Below are positions 52,967-60,721 of a stretch of DNA of 64,000 nucleotides, piece after piece; position 1 is the stretch's first letter, and every line of letters begins with the position of its first letter. The stretch is taken from assembly GCA_028698615.1 (NCBI GenBank), contig JAQVWF010000013.1:1-64000 (forward strand), given 5' to 3'. This stretch comes from Syntrophorhabdaceae bacterium (GTDB lineage Bacteria > Desulfobacterota > Syntrophorhabdia > Syntrophorhabdales > Syntrophorhabdaceae). The position numbers and the translations under genes were made by a program. The notes under the pieces were generated by a model that did not search any database, was not told the origin of the DNA, and saw only the letters and a program-made list of their open reading frames with translations.

Positions 52967-54268
52967 ATGCAGGACAGGAAAACGGACATCGTGCTTTCCC
53001 TTGGAACGGACATGAAGTTCCTCCCTCTCGTCCTTTCCTTCACCGAATCATCGTCCCGGATATTTGGATTGGAAGATAAGGACCTGCTCAAGCTGACCCT
53101 CGCCTCGGAAGAGTTGTTCGCCTACCTCTGCAGAATGACAAAGGAGCCGAGACCCGTCACTTTAACCATGGAGAACGGTTTCTACTACGCCCTTCTGCGG
53201 TTTGTCTTCGAGGGGATCGATTTCGATCCCCGGGCATTCAATCTCACGGCGGATGTTTCCCCTGATGAGGAGGGGTTCAACGAAATGGGCCTGCTCATCG
53301 CATCACGTTCCGTGGACAGGATGTCCATATTCCACAACGCCATGGAGGGAACCGGGTTTGTCCTGATAAAGGAAAAGACATATCCGGCGGCAGAACCGTG
53401 GGAAAGCGATGAGGTTCCCGAGAACGACGGCCTCCCCCCGGGCACTCCCGGGGTCGAGGACCTGAGGGTCCTTGTCCGGTCCATCGTCAGCGGATATGAC
53501 CTGTTCGTCTATCCCCAGGACTTCCGCTGTCCCGGCAAGGTTGTCGATATGGTCGAAAGCGGCGAATACAGGGCGCTGACAGCCACCGACAGAAAGGGGA
53601 GAACGGCGGGCGGTATGATATGGCGCCAGTCGGGGGGCTCCATGGTTGAGTGCTACGGGCCCTACGTCTTCGTTAAGGAGGGGAGGGCGGACCTGGCCGA
53701 GAGGCTCATTGCCGGACTTATTTCCGCCGTTGCGAGGTCTGAGGCAGTATGTCTCATGAACAGGTACCCTACGGCGGACCTTCCCGCCGGTTATTTCGAG
53801 AGCCTGGGCACCATCGAGTTCGTCCATGAGGGGCAGAGCAGTCCCTGGCGTTTTCTTTTTCGCCAGCTCAGGGAAGACCCGGGATGCAGGGTATATTGCC
53901 ACCCCGGCATGGAGGAGTTCCTTCAGACGCAATACAGGAGGCATTTCCTTCCCCGTGAGATCGTCGCCGTCCGCTACGAGGGCGAGAGGCAGAACCTGCA
54001 TTCCGTCTTCGGCGCGAGCTTCCAGCACAATCAGGACCTCGTGGTCATCGTACCGCTGTGGGACGGCGCCGATGCCCGCGAGAACCTGGCGCGGCACATC
54101 AGCGTGCTCAAGGCCGAGGGGATAGCCAATATCCTCATGAGGATCGACCTCGGTCACGGCTGGCAGGCGCGGCTGTATCCCGTCATCGAAGCGAACGGCT
54201 TTGTGCCCGCCATCGTTATTCCCTACCGCGGAAAAGCCGACTGCGTCCTGTTTACCCTGAAAGGTTAG
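52967..54268 (+). CDS. Degenerate HATPase-like domain fused to GNAT-like domain
   Basis: The 433-residue protein begins with an anti-sigma-factor-like ATPase fold (about 1-140): LTLASEELFAYLCRM at the N box and GLLIASRSVDRMSIFHNAMEG then TGFVLIKEK at the end. The N-box Asn is Tyr and the DxGxG loop is lost (FEGIDFDPRAFN), so ATP binding is doubtful. The rest (about 165-433) looks like one or two GNAT-type units, with YGPYVFVKEGRADLAERLIAG. The start at 52967 is chosen over a long upstream frame that is antisense to ygiQ. It is the first gene of the aminotransferase/hydroxylase operon. Confidence 0.7.
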   Translation: MQDRKTDIVLSLGTDMKFLPLVLSFTESSSRIFGLEDKDLLKLTLASEELFAYLCRMTKEPRPVTLTMENGFYYALLRFVFEGIDFDPRAFNLTADVSPDEEGFNEMGLLIASRSVDRMSIFHNAMEGTGFVLIKEKTYPAAEPWESDEVPENDGLPPGTPGVEDLRVLVRSIVSGYDLFVYPQDFRCPGKVVDMVESGEYRALTATDRKGRTAGGMIWRQSGGSMVECYGPYVFVKEGRADLAERLIAGLISAVARSEAVCLMNRYPTADLPAGYFESLGTIEFVHEGQSSPWRFLFRQLREDPGCRVYCHPGMEEFLQTQYRRHFLPREIVAVRYEGERQNLHSVFGASFQHNQDLVVIVPLWDGADARENLARHISVLKAEGIANILMRIDLGHGWQARLYPVIEANGFVPAIVIPYRGKADCVLFTLKG

Positions 54269-54276
54269 GCGGGCCC

Positions 54277-55398
54277 ATGTTCGATGTCCCTCTCAATAAG
54301 CTCGTCCCTGAATATATCAAGAAGTTCGAGGCCTATATCCCTTCACGGCCCGACCCCGAGCTCATGAAGCTTTATAAAGTGGACCGTCTCTGGCGTCTCA
54401 ACAACAACGAGAACCCCCTCGGTCCTCCCGAAGGTTCGGCACGCATCATCGCCGGGTTTTCTCCCAAAAGGGCAAGCATCTATCCCAGCGGGGACGCCTA
54501 TTACCTGCGCGTTAAACTGGCGGAAAAGTTCGGCCTCGACCCTGACCAGATAATTTTCGGCAACGGTGCCAACGAGGCCATTGCATTTGTCATAAAGGCC
54601 TTCTGCCAGGAAGGGGACAATATCGTGACCGCCGACAAGACCTTTGCCGTGTATGAATGGGTGGCGGAATTCTCCGGGTTCGAGGCGAGACTGGTGCCGC
54701 TCAGGGATTTCGGTTTCGATGACGAAGGGATGCTCGCCCGCATAGACGACAGGACAAAGGTGCTCTTCGTGTGCAACCCCAACAACCCCACGGGCACCTA
54801 CTGGGACGAATCGAGGCTCAGGCGGTTTCTCGACACCATCGCCGGCAGGCAGATCGTCGTTGTTGACGAGGCGTACTGCGAATTCGTCGAGGCTCCCGAC
54901 TACCCTGACGCGATGAAACTGCTTAAGGAATATCCCAACCTTGTGACCTTCCGGACCTTTTCCAAGATGTACGGTCTTGCGGGCCTTCGCATCGGGTACC
55001 TTGCCGGAAGCCGCGACGTGGTGGACGTCATCAGGCGGACATGCATCGTCTATTCGGTGAACGGCCTGGCGCAGGAGGCGGCGCTTGCCGCCATCGGCGA
55101 CGAGGAGCATGTGGCGAGGACAAGAGGGCATGTGAATGCCGAGAAGGCCTACCTGCTCGGGGAGCTTGCGGGTCTCGGCGTCGAGACGCATACAGGGGAA
55201 GGATGTTATGTCATGGTCAGACTTCCCATGAGCGATACGCTCGTTTACCGGCGGCTCATGACAAAAGGGGTCATGATCCGGACCATGACGGGTTTTCGTT
55301 TCCCCAACTGGATCCGGGTGAGCATCGGGGTCCACGAGGCAATGGAGGACTTTGTCCGCGGCCTCGGCGAGATCCTCTCCGAGAGGGAAGCCCTGTGA
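54277..55398 (+). CDS. HisC-like PLP aminotransferase
   Basis: The 373-residue fold-type I aminotransferase resembles histidinol-phosphate aminotransferase: RLNNNENPLGPPEGS, GNGANEAIAFVIKAF, FVCNPNNPTGTYW, VVVDEAYCEFVE and the PLP Lys in FRTFSKMYGLAGLRIGYL. Its context is not a his operon; it lies 9 bases after the ATPase/GNAT gene and overlaps the molybdenum hydroxylase gene by four bases, so a special substrate (an aromatic or imidazole amino acid) is likely. The assignment to histidine synthesis is therefore uncertain. Confidence 0.88.
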   Translation: MFDVPLNKLVPEYIKKFEAYIPSRPDPELMKLYKVDRLWRLNNNENPLGPPEGSARIIAGFSPKRASIYPSGDAYYLRVKLAEKFGLDPDQIIFGNGANEAIAFVIKAFCQEGDNIVTADKTFAVYEWVAEFSGFEARLVPLRDFGFDDEGMLARIDDRTKVLFVCNPNNPTGTYWDESRLRRFLDTIAGRQIVVVDEAYCEFVEAPDYPDAMKLLKEYPNLVTFRTFSKMYGLAGLRIGYLAGSRDVVDVIRRTCIVYSVNGLAQEAALAAIGDEEHVARTRGHVNAEKAYLLGELAGLGVETHTGEGCYVMVRLPMSDTLVYRRLMTKGVMIRTMTGFRFPNWIRVSIGVHEAMEDFVRGLGEILSEREAL

Positions 55399-57680
55399 AG
55401 GAAAGGGCCGGACATTTTCTTGACGGACCCCGCCTCGATGCCTTTTCGAAGGTCACGGGGAGCGTAAAATATTCCGTTGACGAGTACCCCGGGGAATTCC
55501 TGTGGGCCGCTGCAAAAAGGGCGCTCGTGCCTCACGCCCGTCTTCTTGCCGTTCACGGTTCACGCGCCGCGGCGCTTCCCGGTGTTGTTCGCGTGCTGAC
55601 CTTCCGTGACGTCGGCGGGTCGAACAGACTGGGCATCGTCAGGAACCATCAGCCGGTTCTCGTCGACACGGTCATCCGCCACGCCGGCGACCCCGTCGCC
55701 CTCGTCCTCGCCCGGAGCACAGAGGCGCTTTCCGAGGCCCTCGAACTCATCACTTTCGACTACGACCCTCTGCCGGGTATCTTTGACGCTGAAGAGGCCC
55801 TGAAAGAGGGAACGCCCAGGATCCACGAAGACAATGACGAGGGGAATCTCATGAGGGCTATAGAGGTCAGGCGCGGTGACCCGGCCGCGGCGTTTCGCGA
55901 TTGCGATGTCATAGCCGAGGGTGTCTTCGAGACCTCGCGCCAGGAGCACGCCTATCTCGAGACGGAGGCGGGGTGGGCCTATATCGATGACGGCGGAGTG
56001 CTCGTTGTTACGGCGTCGACTCAGACCCCCTACCGTGACAGGCAAGAGATGGCCCTGGCTTTGGGGCTCGACGCGGATAGGGTGCGTGTCGTTGCCCCTT
56101 ATCTCGGCGGGGCATTCGGGGGGAAGGACGGCATTACGGTACAGTGCCTTCTCGGCCTTGGGGCGCTCAACTCAGGGGGTCTGCCCGTCAAGATGTGGTG
56201 GGACAGGAGGGAGAGCTTTCTTGCCGGGGTGAAGAGACTCCCCGCGAAGGCGTACTATCGCCTTGGTGCGAAAAAGGACGGCACATTCCAGGCACTTTCC
56301 TGCAGGCTCTACTTCGATGCCGGCCCCTATGCGGGACTTACGGGCGAGATCATGGCGATGGGCGTGGAGCATGCGGGATCGGCATACCGGATCCCCAACG
56401 TTCGCATCGAGGGGTATTGCGCGTACACGAACAACGCACTGGGCGGTCCTTTCCGCGGCTTTGGGGTGCCGCAGTCGATGGCAGGCATGGAGCAGGTCGT
56501 TACCATGGTTGCCGAAAAGCTCTCCATGGATCCTATCGAGGTGCGCCGCATCAATGCCCTGCGGACCGGTGACAGGAACTGCGTGGGTGTGGAACTCAGG
56601 CACTCGGCGGGGTTCCCCGAATGTATCGAAAGGCTCGCGGAGCACCCGCTGTGGAAAGACCGTGAGGCGTGGAAGGCGTCGGCCCCGAGATGGAAAAAGC
56701 GCGGCTGCGGCATCGGCTGCATGGCCCATGCGATAGGTTACCCGGCGTTGGTCCCCGACCAGGCGAACGCAAGGGTGGAATTGAAAGAGGACGGGACGAT
56801 CCGGCTTTATTCGGGCGTCACCGATATGGGGCAGGGTAATGGCGGTACCTACCTCAGGATAGCGGCGGAGATCCTGAACCAGGACCCGGTAACGATGGAA
56901 CTCATCCAGCCCGATACCGACCACGGTCTTCCCTCGGGTTCCTCCTCGGCCAGCCGCACGACGTACACCTTTGGCAATGCCGTCATAGAGGCGGCGGGAG
57001 CTCTCAGGGAGACCATCCTTCGGGTTGCCGCCGGGTCCCTTGGAGCCGAGGGCATCGACGCAGTCGAGCTGCTTCCGGGCATGGCAAGGGTCAAAGGGTC
57101 CGCTCGTGAGATCGCTCTTCGTGACGTGGCCGCCCTCATCGATGTCGGCGGTCGGTCCTGCAAGGGCTATTTCCGGGCTCCTTACGACGAGAGCACCCTG
57201 GATATCATGTATCTTGGCGCTCATGTTCTCTTTTCCTATGGCGCACATCTTGCCCGCATCGAGGTGGATACGCTGACGGGCAGGATAGACGTCGTCGATT
57301 ACGTGGCCGTCACCGACGCGGGCAAGGTATTGAACCGCTCCGTGTATGATCAGCAGGTCCAGGGTTCCATCGCACAGGGCATCGGCTGGGCCCTCACGGA
57401 AGATTACATCGTGAAGGAGGGCAGGCACGAGACGGGCGACCTGGCCACCTATATCGTGCCCACCTCCGTCGACGTCCCCGACATGGTCTCCATTGCCGTC
57501 GAGCCCGATGAGACGACGGGCCCGTTCGGGATGAAAGGGATCGGCGAGGTGGTCATCAGCGGTTGCCTGCCTGCCATTGCCAACGCCTTCCACGACGCTT
57601 GCGGGGTGAGGATAATGACGTCGCCGCTTACGCCCGAGAGGGTGCTGTCCGCCCTTGTCGAAGAAGGAGAGAGAGGGTGA
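55395..57680 (+). CDS. Molybdenum hydroxylase large subunit (xanthine dehydrogenase family)
   Basis: This 761-residue subunit binds molybdopterin cofactor and performs hydroxylation of a carbon centre next to nitrogen or of an aldehyde. It has the hammerhead domain (about 15-130) with DPVALVLARSTEALSEALEL, then cofactor motifs APYLGGAFGGKDGI, LGGPFRGFGVPQ, MGQGNGGTYLRIAAE and the catalytic Glu in GMKGIGEVV. It starts with GTG, overlapping the aminotransferase stop by GTGA, and overlaps the Fe-S gene in the same way. The substrate cannot be told; no chaperone gene is adjacent. Confidence 0.9.
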   Translation: MKERAGHFLDGPRLDAFSKVTGSVKYSVDEYPGEFLWAAAKRALVPHARLLAVHGSRAAALPGVVRVLTFRDVGGSNRLGIVRNHQPVLVDTVIRHAGDPVALVLARSTEALSEALELITFDYDPLPGIFDAEEALKEGTPRIHEDNDEGNLMRAIEVRRGDPAAAFRDCDVIAEGVFETSRQEHAYLETEAGWAYIDDGGVLVVTASTQTPYRDRQEMALALGLDADRVRVVAPYLGGAFGGKDGITVQCLLGLGALNSGGLPVKMWWDRRESFLAGVKRLPAKAYYRLGAKKDGTFQALSCRLYFDAGPYAGLTGEIMAMGVEHAGSAYRIPNVRIEGYCAYTNNALGGPFRGFGVPQSMAGMEQVVTMVAEKLSMDPIEVRRINALRTGDRNCVGVELRHSAGFPECIERLAEHPLWKDREAWKASAPRWKKRGCGIGCMAHAIGYPALVPDQANARVELKEDGTIRLYSGVTDMGQGNGGTYLRIAAEILNQDPVTMELIQPDTDHGLPSGSSSASRTTYTFGNAVIEAAGALRETILRVAAGSLGAEGIDAVELLPGMARVKGSAREIALRDVAALIDVGGRSCKGYFRAPYDESTLDIMYLGAHVLFSYGAHLARIEVDTLTGRIDVVDYVAVTDAGKVLNRSVYDQQVQGSIAQGIGWALTEDYIVKEGRHETGDLATYIVPTSVDVPDMVSIAVEPDETTGPFGMKGIGEVVISGCLPAIANAFHDACGVRIMTSPLTPERVLSALVEEGERG

Positions 57681-58162
57681 AACAGAAGATATCCTTTATT
57701 CTCAACGATTCTCCCGTTGCAGTCGAGACAGACCCTGCCAGGAGGGCCGTCGATGTGCTGCGGGAAGACCTTGGTCTTGCGGGCACAAAGGAGGGGTGCG
57801 GCGAGGGCGAGTGCGGGGCCTGCTCCGTCCTCATCGACGGTGTGGTAAAACTGTCCTGTCTCATGACGGCGGCACAACTGGAAGGGAAAAAGGTCGTCAC
57901 CATAGAGGGAATCGCGGCGGGAGGCGAACTCCACCCCGTCCAGCGCTCTTTCGTGGAACTTGGGGCTGTGCAATGCGGGTTTTGTACACCCGGTATGGTG
58001 ATCACAGCGGTGGGGTTCCTGAAGGCAAACCCGCAGCCGACGAGGGAGGAGATCCGTCAGGCAATGAGCGGCAACATCTGCCGGTGCACGGGGTATCAGA
58101 AGATCGTCGACGCCATCGAAGACGCGGCAAAGAACATGCGGAGGAGCGGCTCCCGTGGCTAA
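57677..58162 (+). CDS. Molybdenum hydroxylase [2Fe-2S] subunit
   Basis: The 161-residue small subunit carries two [2Fe-2S] clusters: plant-type CGEGECGACSVLIDG with a fourth Cys in KLSCLMTAAQ, and the helical pair QCGFCTPGM and NICRCTGYQKI. It moves electrons from the Mo site to FAD. It starts with GTG overlapping the large-subunit stop and overlaps the FAD gene by 8 bases. Confidence 0.93.
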   Translation: MKQKISFILNDSPVAVETDPARRAVDVLREDLGLAGTKEGCGEGECGACSVLIDGVVKLSCLMTAAQLEGKKVVTIEGIAAGGELHPVQRSFVELGAVQCGFCTPGMVITAVGFLKANPQPTREEIRQAMSGNICRCTGYQKIVDAIEDAAKNMRRSGSRG

Positions 58163-58997
58163 GGTCTACCTGCCGTCATCGCTCAGCGCGGTCTTCCGGA
58201 TAATGTCCGATGAGCCTTCGGCGAGGCTTTTCGCGGGCGGCACGGATCTCATGGTGCGTTCATCTCCTCAAGGAACTGAAAGTCCTTTGGTTTGTCTTGA
58301 AGGGGTGGGTGAACTGAGGGGTATCGATGAATCTTCGGGTGAGGTGCGCATAGGAGCGGCCACAACGCATGGTGAACTGATATCAAGCAGTCTCATCGGA
58401 GACGTCTTCCCCGTTCTCGGGAAAGCCGCGCGGCACATAGGAGCCCCGGCGGTGCGGAACATGGGGACCATTGGCGGCAACATCTGCACGGCGTCGCCTG
58501 CGGGTGACACGCTGCCTGCGCTCTATATCCTTGGCGCCGAAGTGGAACTGCGCTCCCCGCGGGGGGAGCGGCGGATGCCCATCGACTGCTTCATTTCCGG
58601 CCCCGGCCGGACGGAACTCAGGTCGGGCGAGGTCCTCTGCGCCGTCGTAATAGGAAAGGACCATGGCTTCAACTTCCATCATTTCGAGAAGGTGGGACAG
58701 CGAAAGGCAATGGCTATCAGCGTTGCCTCCCTGGCCTTTGCCGCCAGCATCGGCGCCGACGGGACCGCCGCAAAGGCACGATGTGCTTTTGGAAGCGTCG
58801 CCCCGACGGTTTTCACCTCGCGGGCCCTCGATGACTGCCTTGCCGGAAACCCCATGACGAAGGATGTGCTGGCCAGGGCGGCGGCCATTGCCCGGGAAGA
58901 GGTTTGTCCCATAAGCGATGTCCGTGCGTCGGAGGAGTATCGAAGGCGCGTGACCGGCAATCTGCTTATGCGCCTTGAAGGCGCACGGAAAGACTGA
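58155..58997 (+). CDS. Molybdenum hydroxylase FAD subunit
   Basis: The 280-residue medium subunit has the FAD motifs ARLFAGGTDLMV and RNMGTIGGNICTASPAGDT, and ends with a CO-dehydrogenase-type C-terminal domain (about 170-280). It passes electrons to an external acceptor. It starts with GTG and ends overlapping the MFS gene by one base (TGATG), so all genes of the set are translationally coupled. Confidence 0.92.
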   Translation: MAKVYLPSSLSAVFRIMSDEPSARLFAGGTDLMVRSSPQGTESPLVCLEGVGELRGIDESSGEVRIGAATTHGELISSSLIGDVFPVLGKAARHIGAPAVRNMGTIGGNICTASPAGDTLPALYILGAEVELRSPRGERRMPIDCFISGPGRTELRSGEVLCAVVIGKDHGFNFHHFEKVGQRKAMAISVASLAFAASIGADGTAAKARCAFGSVAPTVFTSRALDDCLAGNPMTKDVLARAAAIAREEVCPISDVRASEEYRRRVTGNLLMRLEGARKD

Positions 58998-60199
58998 TGA
59001 CGCAGGCGCCCGGACCCGGCATGTTCACCAGGGAGTTTATCATCCTCAGCATCGTTCTTGCCTGTGCTTCGGCAATGATGGCTCTTTTCTTTCAATTCCA
59101 TGCCTACCTGATGTCTCTCAACATCGATCCCCGGTGGTATGGGTTTCTCCTCGGCTCCGACGCAATAACGGGAATTATCCTGCAGCCCCTGCTCAGCCCT
59201 TACCTGAATATGAGGAATGCAAAGAAAGCGGTCGCCGCGGGCATCTGCATCATGGCGGCAGCCCTGGTCTGCTACAATTTCGCCATGACCACGGCCACCA
59301 TAGCCTTCGTGCGGATCATGCACGGGGGAGGTTTTGTTATCGCCGTGGCAGGGATGATGACCCTTTTTGCCGGGCATATTCCCCCGGCGAGGAGCGGCGA
59401 GGCCATAGGGATCATTTCGATCGTGAGACTCGTTCCCTATGCCCTCGTACCACCCCTTGTGGTGTGCCTTGCGGAAGGTCCCCGGGATTTCATGTCCGTA
59501 GTCACGGTGGCGGCCGGTTTGACGGCCCTTCTCGTTATCCCTCTGGCCTTTGTCCGGTCGGTGCCCCATGGGGATCCCGGCTTCCAGAAAAGCGTGGGTT
59601 TCGGTGGTCTTGCAGAGAACCTGAAGGACGTGCCCGTAGCGATGCTTCTCGTCGTGAACGTTCTCTTTTACAGTTCCTACACGATACTGTTCTATTTTCT
59701 GCGGGATTTCGGGAGCGGGAGAGGGATAGGGAACCCCGGTTTTTTCTTTACCGCCGCCACGATAGCAATGATCGTGATCAGGCTCGCAGGAAGCCGTTAT
59801 CTGGACAGGGTGAACAAGGCCCGGGTCTGTGCCGTGTGCATGGTCATGCTGGCCGTCTCCCATCTCCTTGTACATCTTGTTCATGTGGAGGCGGAATTGC
59901 TGGCCCTTTCCATCATTTTCGGGGTGCTCTGGGGAGTGGCGATACCACTCATGATGGCGCTTCTCTTCGACATATCGGAGGCGAGGTTCAGAGGACTCAA
60001 CATGAACCTCGCTCTGGTGATGATGCAGGTGGGTTTCTTCGTGGGGCCTCTCATGGGGGGGATCATCCTGGCACGATGGGGATACGAAACGCTCTTTTTC
60101 TTCTGCGGAATCCTCAACATCGCGGGAGCCGTTCTGCTGGGGGCGCTGCCTCGCGGCACAAGGCGTGAAGAGTGCTCTATGCTCAACGTTCAGGAATAA
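58997..60199 (+). CDS. MFS transporter
   Basis: The 400-residue inner-membrane protein has about twelve hydrophobic segments, with the loop PYLNMRNAKKAVAAG after segment 2 in place of the usual GxxxDRxGRR and a repeat around RYLDRVNKARVCAV in the second half. Family details do not show the substrate. Its coupling to the hydroxylase genes suggests uptake or export of the hydroxylase substrate or product. Confidence 0.88.
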   Translation: MTQAPGPGMFTREFIILSIVLACASAMMALFFQFHAYLMSLNIDPRWYGFLLGSDAITGIILQPLLSPYLNMRNAKKAVAAGICIMAAALVCYNFAMTTATIAFVRIMHGGGFVIAVAGMMTLFAGHIPPARSGEAIGIISIVRLVPYALVPPLVVCLAEGPRDFMSVVTVAAGLTALLVIPLAFVRSVPHGDPGFQKSVGFGGLAENLKDVPVAMLLVVNVLFYSSYTILFYFLRDFGSGRGIGNPGFFFTAATIAMIVIRLAGSRYLDRVNKARVCAVCMVMLAVSHLLVHLVHVEAELLALSIIFGVLWGVAIPLMMALLFDISEARFRGLNMNLALVMMQVGFFVGPLMGGIILARWGYETLFFFCGILNIAGAVLLGALPRGTRREECSMLNVQE

Positions 60200-60207
60200 T
60201 AAGGAAA

Positions 60208-60234
60208 GGCTCTCTGAACCTGGAACAGAGAGCC
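60208..60234. terminator. Hairpin at the end of the hydroxylase operon
   Basis: GGCTCTCTG (60208-60216) pairs perfectly with CAGAGAGCC (60226-60234) around AACCTGGAA, nine bases after the MFS stop. No T-run follows, so termination is uncertain. A second small hairpin, GCGTAAG...CTTACGC, lies near 60259-60281. Confidence 0.5.
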
Positions 60235-60309
60235 TGGAGCAGGCTTCGTAAAAAGAAAGCGTAAGATGCAGCACCTTACGCCTTACTCTTCACGCTTTAC
60301 GGTATTTTA

Positions 60310-60525
60310 TCAGCTTTCCAGAATAAAGATGACCTCCAAGGTGACGCGGAATTCTATTATCTTTCCATCTTCGACCCTGGCGCGCTGTTCCTTCACTCGC
60401 AGGCCGGTAATGCCCCGTAAAGTCTTGGAAGCTCGTCTGAACCCTATTAACATGGCGTCTTCAAAACTCTTGGGAGACCCCGCGATGACTTCCGTAACAC
60501 GTGCAACTCTGCCCTCAGACCTCAT
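60310..60525 (-). CDS. Dodecin family protein
   Basis: Dodecins form 12-subunit shells that store flavins or related ligands. The 71-residue protein matches the fold: RVARVTEVIAGSPKSFEDAM, IGFRRASKTLRGITG and DGKIIEFRVTLEVIFIL. The Trp that stacks on flavin in classic dodecins follows the TLRN(I/L) stretch; here that place reads TLRGITG, without Trp, so flavin storage is doubtful. GGAGG precedes the ATG. It is monocistronic and convergent with the MFS gene. Confidence 0.9.
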   Translation of the reverse strand: MRSEGRVARVTEVIAGSPKSFEDAMLIGFRRASKTLRGITGLRVKEQRARVEDGKIIEFRVTLEVIFILES

Positions 60526-60657
60526 AAAAGCCTCCTTCTGCCTTTTTACTCAAGGTTATCAGGGAGAGTATGGAGTGTCAACTTTTTTTCCGGCCCTGAA
60601 GGCCTGTGGACGGGGCGAAATATCTTTTGCACGGGGCCGATGACCGGGGCATTGGTC

Positions 60658-60686
60658 TTCACTTTCCCTGCGGCTTCGGGTATAGT
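60658..60686 (+). promoter_or_regulatory. Promoter of tex
   Basis: TTCACT (60658-60663), 17 bases and TATAGT (60681-60686), about 36 bases before the likely start codon. Confidence 0.5.
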
Positions 60687-60721
60687 AAGTCTCTGTTGAC
60701 TTGAACGACGATGATGGAGAT

